From Athripsodes cinereus (Eukaryota; Arthropoda; Insecta; Trichoptera; Leptoceridae): 64,000 bases of DNA. The notes beneath the pieces are model-generated. The model was not told the DNA's origin and searched no databases. It saw nothing but the letters and a program-made list of their open reading frames with translations. Numbering within the stretch: the stretch's first letter is position 1; every line of letters starts with the position of its first letter. Both the position numbers and the translations under genes were made by a program. The DNA is taken from assembly GCA_947579605.1 (NCBI GenBank), contig OX388325.1:13263572-13327571 (forward strand), in the 5' to 3' direction. This document shows positions 23,597 through 32,661 of this stretch, one piece after another.

Positions 23597-23794
23597 TTAT
23601 TATTTCTTAGAAATGGGAAATCCCCATACAAATGTATAATGCTTATGTATACCAGCAGATTTTGTTTTGTGTTTAGTTGTAAGTGAGCACTGATGATGTT
23701 AATATAACGAAAGATCTTTGCTAAAATATTTAAAATAAATAACAAGTGAAAGTAAACAGTGTTTTTGATTTTATTTTTATAACAAAATTTATTA
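22452..23794 (+). repeat. Right arm of the 1343-bp PLE inverted repeat
   Basis: Starts CTCTCAACGAATGC and ends AACAAAATTTATTA. It mates with 19840-21182 around a 1269-bp spacer containing the N-terminal half of the frame. The outer ends of both arms coincide with the element's 3' end. Confidence 0.93.
23686..23722 (+). ncRNA. Hammerhead-ribozyme-like motif in the PLE 3' region
   Basis: Layout read directly: AGCA (helix I, 23686-23689), CTGATGA core box (23690-23696), one extra T, GTTA-ATA-TAAC helix II (23698-23708), GAA core (23709-23711), the six-base palindrome AGATCT as a minimal helix III (23712-23717), T at the cleavage position, and TGCT closing helix I (23719-23722). Helix III cannot fold within one molecule but can pair between two, as described for hammerhead variants of Penelope-like elements that act as dimers. 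Expected role: self-cleavage of the PLE transcript. Activity is inferred, not shown. Confidence 0.78.
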
Positions 23795-24069
23795 TGTTAT
23801 AACTTTTAGCAAATTACGCAATAAGTTAAATTATTATTAAATGAAGCATGCTTCGTTGTTTTAAAATTACCCGAGATGGATGTCATCTTGTGTCTCTTAA
23901 TTTGTGACGTGGAGTAAACGATCTGAATATTCATTACATGCATGAATCCGGTAATTAATCACCCTTAGGAAATTACAACTTCTACTACTATAGACACCAT
24001 CACGGAATATCCCACTAGTGGGGTAGCCAGCAGATCAGCTGCATGATAAACATGCAATCCGTCCTCTTC
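23795..24069. other. Short interval with SINE-like motif before the gap
   Basis: From about 23993, CACCATCACGGAATATCCCAC followed by GGGGTAGCCAG and AAACATGCAATCCGTCCT closely resembles 43258-43350, so a dispersed element begins here and runs into the assembly gap. Confidence 0.5.
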
Positions 24070-24269
24070 NNNNNNNNNNNNNNNNNNNNNNNNNNNNNNN
24101 NNNNNNNNNNNNNNNNNNNNNNNNNNNNNNNNNNNNNNNNNNNNNNNNNNNNNNNNNNNNNNNNNNNNNNNNNNNNNNNNNNNNNNNNNNNNNNNNNNNN
24201 NNNNNNNNNNNNNNNNNNNNNNNNNNNNNNNNNNNNNNNNNNNNNNNNNNNNNNNNNNNNNNNNNNNNN
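24070..24269. other. Assembly gap (200 N)
   Basis: Exactly 200 undetermined bases, a placeholder length. It lies within a dispersed repeat. Confidence 0.99.
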
Positions 24270-24724
24270 TGCAAGTGATGCATATATTGCGGTTAAATTC
24301 ATACCTATCGTATATAATACATCATATTAACACTTTCGTAGGTGAAAAATTCCAGTTTATACGAAAAAAATAACTTCGCATATATATATATATGCGATTT
24401 AATAATTTAATTATCAATTTAATAATTTGATAATTCAATAATTAATGTTCAATGATTTAGTGATTTATAATTTAATTCAGTTTATAACTTGTTATAATTT
24501 ATTATTTTGAGAACATTATCGATTATGTTACCTTAAATATTGTTTTTTTTTCTCTTGTACCTTTTTTTTTTGTATAGACAATTCACACAGACCGAGCTAG
24601 TCCCACACTAAGATATGAATCTTGTATTATGGGTACTAACGCGACGATACACATATATACAATGCACTAAACACATATACATGTAACACCCAGACCCAGG
24701 ACAATCTGAAAAAGGTCATTCTTC

Positions 24725-24806
24725 ATTTTGCGCTGGCCGGGAATCGAACCCGGGACCTCGTGACTCAAAGGCAAGTGCGTTAGCCTCCGCCTCACACCGG
24801 TCGTCT
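24725..24806 (-). mobile_element. tRNA-derived SINE head, second family
   Basis: On the minus strand, GGCGGAGGCTAACGCACTTG (A-box region) is followed by CCGGGTTCGATTCCCGG, a perfect T-arm stem-loop with B box at 24739-24750. No acceptor stem pairs across the ends, so this is not a functional tRNA. The sequence downstream on the minus strand (to about 24560) is the likely SINE body. Confidence 0.7.
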
Positions 24807-25049
24807 TGTTTTGTTAATGTAAATTCTTTTTAACTCTGACCTTGATATGTGATTTTATAAACTTTGACTTGTGTATATGTGAATTGATATTGTGTAATAA
24901 TATGCTTTTGTACTCTGTCTCATAATTTCAACATGTAAAAGGCTCACGCCGTATATAATTGTAAATAAAAAATAAAATAAATAAATTAACCTAATACTAC
25001 ATTAACCCAAACACAAAATTTAACATTGGTTGATGATGAAAATGATTTA

Positions 25050-25237
25050 GTTAGAACACTATAACTTTCACTGAATAAATTTTATTTTGACTTAGTCCAT
25101 CTTCAGTGCCGTTAACTTAGAAAGTAAATCAAAATTTCGTCTTAGTTTCTATGTTAACGGCACTGAAAATTAACTAAATCCGAAAGGCCTCTGCCAAAAT
25201 AAATTTTCTACAATGAAAGTTATAGTGTTTTACCATA
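25050..25237. mobile_element. Old PLE-type inverted relic with two decayed hammerhead motifs
   Basis: The outer arms (AACACTATAACTTTCA on the left, its complement on the right) and inner arms (AGTGCCGTTAAC and complement) form a degenerate inverted repeat. Read outward, each arm carries GGCACTGA followed by hammerhead-like elements. The right arm (25159-25195) keeps GAA, the palindrome AGGCCT and the closing TGCC, but its core box is CTGAAAA. The left arm (25110-25080, minus) keeps CTGAAGA-T-GGAC but has lost the GAAA block by deletion. Confidence 0.65.
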
Positions 25238-25239
25238 AT

Positions 25240-26774
25240 CATTTAAATATTAATAAAACTGAAATAAATAAAACCCAGAATAAAAACAAGGAAATACATT
25301 ATAACGATAAGAGTACAGCTTAATACAATAATCAATCATAATATAATTCAGCATATAACAATATAATAAAATACGAAACAATAAAAAATAAAATCATCAA
25401 ATCAAATAATAAATTATAAAATCCACACATAAATATTCTAATGCGTTCGTATGTATATATGTATGTGCGTATGTCCTCGATGGACTCTGAAATAAGAAAA
25501 GAAAGAAGTAAAATAATACACTCTATACGAGGTCTCATCTCCTGGGCACGTTCAAGGCCAAAAACATTTTAAATACCTTATATATTGATAAAGATATTAC
25601 AATTTATGTCACAAAATTGGCAACCAAATGAATGAAAATCTATGAAAGTTTTTGTAAGTAGCAATATTCATGGTCTAACATTTTTCAGTGTATTGAATTA
25701 ATTTCATAATGGATGTAACGCGCAATACATCAGTACTGAAACTAAACATTTGGGGATTATTTTGGTTATAAATTATTGTGTTTGGTTATGATGAAAACTC
25801 CTGAATTATGCGAGTTAAAATTGCATATTTTTTGACATCTTGGGCTAATTTCATAATGGCCGACATGAATGACATAAAATCCAATACATTAATATTTAGG
25901 TTGGTACATTGGTTCATTTGTTTGTTTGTTTTGTGATTTGTATGTTCTTATCTTATTGTTAGATGTTTAGAGTTTTTCAAAATATAGTTATCTGTAATAT
26001 CAAAAACATAGAATTATTAATTCAGTGATATTTCAACGTTCTTTTGTCGAAGTAAGCTAAACTCCAAAATCTAAAAAAATCTTATATATCGACAATGATG
26101 CTAATAATATGTGTTTTTATTTTATTGTAAGATATTCAGAGTTCCTTTTTATTTCAAAATATAGTTATCTGTTTTATCAAAAACTGAGATCCAATTCAAA
26201 TACAATGCATGAAATATATCATTTTTAATTATCTCATATGCCATCATAATATAATCATACAAACCCATAGATAATATAAGTAAACTTGCGTTAAACATAA
26301 TTTAGGTAGGCACTCTTGGAATATATTATCGCATATTATGCTTTTATCAATTTGTTTCATTGGAAGTATTTCATTAATTCAAAACATTATTCAAAACATG
26401 CGTCTAAAAACATAAGATTTTCAAAATTTAGATATTAAGATATTGTCTATTGATAAAGTAAATTGTTAGAATTGCATACCAGGTTTATAATTCCGTTTTA
26501 AGGCAACGTCTCACTCCGAAAATAAAATTTTAGCTAAATATAAAACATCATTTGCGTTACATTTATTTAGGAATATAATTACATTTCAAATAAGGAATAA
26601 TGACCGCGATTTGTAATTTCACATAATAAAATTATTATTGTTTGGTTTGCAGTCTTTTTAAATTTCACTGGGGTATTCTAAATTCAAAATAATTATAGAA
26701 TATTATACGTTCTAAAATGTAAACATCTCAAAACTGTCATATAAGTGTCACAAATGTCAAAATCCAACGCTTTA
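25240..26774. other. AT-rich intergenic DNA, nothing recognised
   Basis: No protein-like frame, terminal repeat or RNA gene seen. The ATATAGTTATCTGT motif recurs near 25982 and 26159, each after a GTTAGATGTTTAGAG-like block, suggesting an old local duplication. Confidence 0.5.
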
Positions 26775-27386
26775 TCTGGGGAGCGTTCAGGGAAACATAA
26801 ATAGCGCTCGATGTCCAGTGACCACCTGAGTGACCATGAAGTTGCAGTGAGTGGTTAATGTCACCCCGGATAATCGTGAACAACTTTGAGCGTTTTTATG
26901 ACCCAAATGTCATCGTACTGGCGCCATTTTCGTAAGATTCATTCGCGGTAGTGCGTCGTGCTTTCCTTGATTACGTTTTTAATTTGAATAGTTAAATTGG
27001 CTTTGTTTTAAGAATGTTTTTAGGATAATGCGTATTTAAACAAAGCGTAAAAAATAAATTATTCACTATAATCTGCAATAACTATTTTGATTTCTCTTTC
27101 ATTTTACTTCTTGAACTAAAAAAATATGATTTTCTATTTTGAAAAATTATATAAGACAAGAATACACCATAATTACGATTAACTTCGTAATTGTTTTGGC
27201 AACCGTCATCACTCAAACGTCAAGGTCACTGTCAGAGTGATAATCATCTTGCTATGATTTCGGTAGATCACCCGACGACATGCCTGAACGCAACAGTGCG
27301 AGTCGTCGGGTGACTCGCTCCGGGCGCGTGAACGGATAGAACGTCGTCGATTGATCACTCGGTGACTGTCTGAACGCCTCCCTGGG
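26775..27386. mobile_element. MITE-like element with GC-rich ends
   Basis: Left GGGGAGCGTTCAGGG and right TCTGAACGCCTCCC are imperfect inverted termini. Near the right end, TCACCCGACGAC and GTCGTCGGGTGA (about 27268-27314) form a 12-bp stem. No coding capacity. Confidence 0.5.
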
Positions 27387-27934
27387 TTGCCAGAAAATTA
27401 ATGTTGCAAGGATTGGTCGTATTAATCGTTACTTATTATGGTTTGATGAGTATTCGTTACTTTAAAATCAATACCTGAAAAATAAATAATTGTTATTGAT
27501 GAAACATACCACACCAACATCAGTAGATTGGATTGTAGATTCTATTTAAAATAAGTTTTTGGTATATATCCTACATTGAATCCGTTTGTTAATACGTGCT
27601 TATGTATGCATGATTTTGGCACGCATAGAGCTGATTATTATTATGACATGTAGCTATTTTGGTGCTAAAGAGATCTTAAGACTTAAAGCATAATACTTTA
27701 GGTGTAACTTGACGTTACATTAGCTGACTGAAACAAAATATTTAGATTTGTAGACTGTAACTAGAAGTCAATTTTGTACACCGTAAATAGATTTCAAATT
27801 TCCAATCTGTAAACGCCAATTAATGTTTGAGGAAGTTGTTTGGTTGCTACTGGTGAATAATAATTAATATGCTTAGTTGTTACCGGTACTTAATCCTTTT
27901 TTTAATTAAACGACATTACATCTGATTATCTAAA

Positions 27935-28412
27935 GGAGCGCTCACATTTGTTCACTTCCAGTGATCACTCTGGATGATCCTCCAAAATGAAAAGGTGTGA
28001 ACAGGCGTTTCATCAATAGTCAATCGTTTCATCAATCACTAGCGATTCCGGATGAAAGCGATTACTACCCGACATAATGTTGACGAAAGGTCCTTTCACT
28101 GAAACGACCATAAACAAGTTTTATCCTATAATTTGTCTTATTCTCTATGAATTTGTATTGAAAGTCAGAATCGTGTACCAAAGTATCATACTTTCGAGAA
28201 TTTTATTAATTTGATTTAAATTTTATTAAGTGAATTATTCATTTTTTTTTTCGAAGTCAAACTACATACAACATGACCGTAAGTGTCGGATGGCAGTAAA
28301 TGTATAGGATGAACAAATGTGAACAGACGTCTTCACTTTCGATGAACAAGTTTGACCCTGACACGCTGGATGATCATTCAAAATGAAGCAATGTGAATGC
28401 TACTTTAGTATT
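27935..28412. mobile_element. MITE, empty-site relative of the 39.1-42.8 kb nest
   Basis: Left AGGAGCGCTCACATTTGTTCA and right TGAAGCAATGTGAATGCTACT are inverted termini. The internal GTGATCACTCTGGATGATCC matches the two flanks of the hAT element (GTAAACACTCTAGAT at its left, CTCTAGATGATCC at its right), so this copy shows the uninterrupted arrangement. Confidence 0.65.
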
Positions 28413-29100
28413 ACAAACTGAAAAAAATGTAGACTGAAACCAGAAGTCAAATTTGCACACAGTTACTGGATGTTAAATTTCCAACATCCAGTAACTGTAA
28501 GACGACAATTAATGTTTCAAGAGGTCGTTTAGTTGCTACCATAGACTAATAAACATACTTTGATGTTACTGGTAGTTATTTTTTTTTTATATATAAAAGA
28601 TATTTATCTGGGTTTTGTTATTTTTTCATTTTTTAATCTTATGACAAAATATCTGAATATCTAAGTAACTGAAAAGAAAAACTAAAAATACCAATTCAAA
28701 TGTGGGAAATTTTATTGAACTATGTTGATAGGTAACACCAGTTATTATTATTTTTTCTCAAAATAGGGCATTTACCATTTTTTTTTTTGTTAAAGGCATC
28801 TCTTAATTTTATACTTAAATATGGGGATGTGGGTTTTAAACATCGAGTTTTTAAATTGGGAAGAGGTTAAAATACTTTTTTTTTACGTAGGTACCTACTA
28901 ATATTGACGTAAATTTTTAGTGTTTTTTACGTAGGTTTTGAACGCATTTTTTTACTTAATCAGTTTTACGTAGTTAGTGCTTACTTCATTTTTTTCAATA
29001 AGATTGTGTAGTTTTAACTCATTTATTTGGACGATTATCTGTTTTGAAACCCGAGCGATGCCGGGTTATAAAAGCTAGTTATATAATATTATAATGGATG
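28413..29100. other. Intergenic, no recognised feature
   Basis: AT-rich. A 15-bp inverted repeat TTTCCAACATCCAGTAACTG with its complement near 28457-28497 is visible; nothing protein-like. Confidence 0.5.
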
Positions 29101-29455
29101 CTAAAAATAGTGAATGCCGCTGGTATCATTGCTAGTTTTGATACAATGTTGCGGTGTTTATTGATATCTAACAATGTGATGTTTCGCGGAACATTTTTAT
29201 TATTTAATATGCAAAAATCACACAATACTGGGTGGAAAGCCTAAATGTAATGAAACACTATTTCAACTAAAATTATTTAAATATTTATTGCTGATTTAAG
29301 TATTATATTCATAATGAATCACGTGTTTTCCATGTGTTTTATATTTAGTTTATTAAAATCATCATAACTTTAATAACGAAATGCATGCAGTGAATACTTC
29401 TATGTTTCTCCAAATCAACTGAACGTTTTCGTACAAAAATTACACTAAAAAAGTT
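29100..29455 (-). repeat. 3' flank shared by zinc-finger paralogs C and D
   Basis: Matches 62262-62570 with moderate divergence (shared AACATTTTTATTATTTAATATG, split over two blocks, and ACAATACTGGGTGGAAAG, AACGAAATGCATGCAGTGAA). This identifies genes C and D as products of a second, older duplication. Confidence 0.8.
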
Positions 29456-29458
29456 AAT

Positions 29459-29606
29459 AAACTATTTTTGAAAAAACAAACACTGTATTTTCCACTTTTA
29501 CAATTTTATTGGTTTAAACGTTTTTCAAGACCTACTGTCTCATCATTAGAACTTAAACTAAACACCAAAAAAAATTGTGTTTGTTTTAAAAAAATAGTTT
29601 ATTATA
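29459..29606. repeat. Foldback insertion with hammerhead-like core
   Basis: AATAAACTATTTTTGAAAAAACAAACAC-type arms (kept short here) face their complement at about 29575-29606. On the minus strand the centre reads CTAATGA-T-GAGAC...GTCTT-GAA-AACGTT, resembling the PLE hammerhead layout with one core substitution (G to A in CTGATGA). Absent from the paralogous flank at 62.55 kb. Confidence 0.4.
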
Positions 29607-29639
29607 ATGGAATTCCACGATGTAAATGATCACACTTTT

Positions 29640-29747
29640 GAAAAATTAAAAAAGTTATTCTAAACTGTGAATTCTTTTATGAATTTTCAAATTAACAGAT
29701 TGACTAAACTTTTTCGTACTTAAAAGGTTTTTCACTGATGTAAATTC
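29640..29747 (-). pseudogene. Detached terminal finger of zinc-finger gene C
   Basis: Encodes TKKFSQSVNLKIHKRIHSLE then TAA on the minus strand, one decayed C2H2 module with the Cys pair damaged. It is separated from the rest of gene C by the foldback element at 29748-31664. Confidence 0.75.
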
Positions 29748-31664
29748 TGTGGCAATTAGGCAAAAGTACATAAGTCGATTTTTGGCCGAAATGAGTTTTA
29801 TATACCATTTAAAAGCATTTTTTTGGTCTTTTATTGGGCAAAACTTCACATTATCAAACACAATAAAAATATAGTTATAGCATTGTGAAAAAGAACATAA
29901 GTAAAAAAAATTACAATTTAACGTTGGGAAAAAGTACATATATTTACTTATGATGTATTTGTGAAACATAGTCGTGCCAAGTCTCGTTGAGCAAAACTAC
30001 ATAAGTCAACATAAATGGTTGTACCCAAAGCTTTTTCATAATAAGTAACACTTACGATGCGGGCATTTGTCATTTTTGTACCTTTTGAGGTTATTTTACT
30101 ACACCTAAACTATACCATCATGCCGTGTCCCAGGTAGGTTAGGCAGAGAGAAGGGAACGCCATATAGGTCTATCCTTACATATTTCTTTCGCTTCCTCTA
30201 CATTCATCCAGTTTCTCATACACGCACGCCGATTTCTCTTTCTAAACATGCGGCCATCCTTAAGAACCTGATCCACGTGATCAAGTCACATGGTTCTTGG
30301 ACGTTTAACCAACCATTCTTCTCAATGAACGTATCTCCACTTTACATTTATTCATACTTATTCCTTCTTCAACCACGTCCAAGTTTCACTTGCATACTGG
30401 CCAACCAAATTGTTATAATATGAGGCATGAAGCCTTTGCTTGAAGAGGTGCCAGTCAAGTGGCATCCTGTCATATAATATTTTAAAACGAACATAAGAAG
30501 TTGATCCACGCAATCTATTTACTTTACATGGGGAGCTCCGTTTGCGTAAGGGTAAATAATACCCTTTCGAAGTGGTTTGTTCTCACCAAAGGAGTGAAGC
30601 AAGATTGTGTCATGTCTCCGTGGTTTTTCAACATATTATTCGACTACTGTATGCGACCTGTGAAAGAGAAGAATGTTGATATCGAATTGAATAGGGCTCG
30701 GGAGAATGCATTGTTTGTCTGCGAAGGATGGAAGATGCGATAGGGACATTGAAAGAATGAAAAGTGATCGATGTTAGAGTGAAAGGTGTACTTCGACCCA
30801 TTGTCAGCAATGGAAATGTATCAAATATGGCAAAAATGCTGGTGCATAATACCATTCTGGTACCATCACTTACGAAGGCAAGGGGAACATGGACATGGCT
30901 GAAGGACGAAAGTGGAATAATTGCAGTGGGAATATGATAGCTGAGAAGAATGATAGCAGGTGAATGAGCGGATGTGAGTAGGAGTGTTGAGGACAGAATG
31001 CGTGTTAACAAATAGTTACGATGGCTTGGACATGTTGAGCGAATTCACGATTAAAGGATGACGAAGAGGATGTATTTATCCAAAAGAGGGGGTGTAAGGA
31101 AGCGTGGACGTCCGAGAACCACGTGGCTTGATCACGTGAATCAAATTTTTAAGGATAGCCGCGTGTTTAGAAAGAGAAATTGGCGAGCATATATGAGAAA
31201 CTGGATGAATGTAGAGGAAGCGAAAGAAATATGTAAGGGAATATCCATATGGCGTTCCGTTCTCTCTGCCTAACCCACCTGGGACACGGCATGAAGGTAT
31301 AGTTTAGGCTTAGTAATATAACCTGAAAAGGTACAAAAATGACAAATGCCCGCATCGTAAGTGTAACTTATTATGAAAAAGCTTTGGGTAAAACCACTTA
31401 TGTTGACTTATGTAGTTTTGCTCAACTATAGATTGAACATTTATCTTCATCATAAGTCATCTATCTTTTTTATTGTTCATACTGTTTTAAAATTATGCAC
31501 ACAGTCTAAAAGAACACACTTTTCTTATTACATGTACCAATTTTCGTTACGCTATGTTGAAAAATAACATAGATATACTAAATTGAAATTGTCATTTTCT
31601 TTCAAACTGCTCTACTGAAAATATGAGATTTCTTACTTATGTAGTTTTGCCTAATTGCCACAGA
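29748..31664. mobile_element. 1.9-kb foldback element carrying LINE pieces
   Basis: The termini TGTGGCAATTAGGCAAAA (left) and its complement (31640-31664) are inverted. A second, longer pair of arms lies inside: 29990-30310 and 31105-31425 match in inverse orientation, including AAAACTACATAAGTCAACAT and GCCGTGTCCCAGGT. The inner arms contain the end of a LINE reverse-transcriptase frame. The element interrupts a zinc-finger array, whose fingers continue on both sides. Confidence 0.75.
30490..31273 (+). pseudogene. LINE reverse-transcriptase fragments inside the foldback element
   Basis: 30501-30743 encodes LTKGVKQDCVMSPWFFNILF (RT motif region; the usual QGC is QDC) and 31058-31273 encodes KRGRPRTTWLDHVNQIFKDS, the C-terminal region typical of many invertebrate LINEs. 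Frames differ and are broken between the two. The last part is mirrored at 30121-30310 on the minus strand. Confidence 0.75.
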
Positions 31665-32661
31665 ATTATTTTATACCTTTTCAAATGCTGAAGTCGACTT
31701 AAATTTTTCATACAAATATTACACTCGAAAGGTTATTCTAAATTGTGAATTATTTTATGACTTTTCAAATTACTAGAATGTCTAAACTTTTTCATACAAA
31801 TATTACACTCGAAAGGTTATTCACCACTGTGAATTCTTTTAAATGCCTTTCTAAATTACCAGATTGACTAAATTAACATTTTCATACAAATATTACACTC
31901 AAAAGGTTTTTTATGACTGTGTATTCTATTAAGTTGTATTAAAGAACTATTATCACTAAACTTTATCATGCAAATATTACACTCAAAAGGTTTTTTATGA
32001 CTGTGTATTCTATTATGTTGTATTAAAGAACTATTATCACTAAATTTTATAATGCAAATATTACACTCGAACGGTTTTTCAGCACTGTGAATTATTTTAT
32101 GAGTGTCCAAACTACCAGAATGACTAAACTTTTTCATACAAATATTACACTCGAAAGGTTTTTCACCACTGTGAATTCTTTTATGGGTGTCCAAACTACC
32201 AGAATGACTAAACTTTTTCATACAAATATAACACTCGAAAGGTTATTCACCACTGTGAATTCTTTTATGAGTGCCCAAACTACCAGATTGACTTAACTTT
32301 TTCATACAAATATTACACTCGAAAGGTTTTTCACCACTGTGAATTCTTTTATGTGTGTCCAGACTACCAGAATGACTAAACTTTTTCATACAAATATTAC
32401 ACTCGAAAGGTTTTCACCACTATGAATTCTTCTATGAGTTTCCCAAGTGCGAGATTGTGTAAACTTTTTCATACAAATATTACACTCGAAAGGTTTTTCA
32501 CCACTATGAATTCTTTTGTGAGTGTCCAAATTACCAGATTGTCTAAACTTTTTCATACAAATATTACACTCGAAAAATTTTTCACCACTGTGAATTCTTT
32601 TATGGGTGTCCAAACTACCAGAATGACTAAACTTTTTCATACAAATATAACACTCGAAAGG
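31665..32661 (-). pseudogene. Decayed C-terminal finger array of zinc-finger gene C
   Basis: About eleven further C2H2 modules follow the stop of gene C on the minus strand. Damage: in-frame TAA in the linker (GE-stop-PF) at 32241, 31815 and 31731, and a missing T in the linker near 32411 that shifts frame. 32222-32640 is a tandem duplicate of 32641-33058 (spacing 419 bp, five fingers minus the one lost base). Several modules still encode intact fingers, so decay is recent or the array was extended after loss of coding. Confidence 0.85.

Noticed and set aside
24015..24330. Open frames spanning the N gap
   Set aside because: They consist almost entirely of undetermined residues.
24725..24806. 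Genuine tRNA gene
   Set aside because: The T arm and B box are good, but no acceptor stem closes and the sequence continues into a dispersed repeat; called a SINE.
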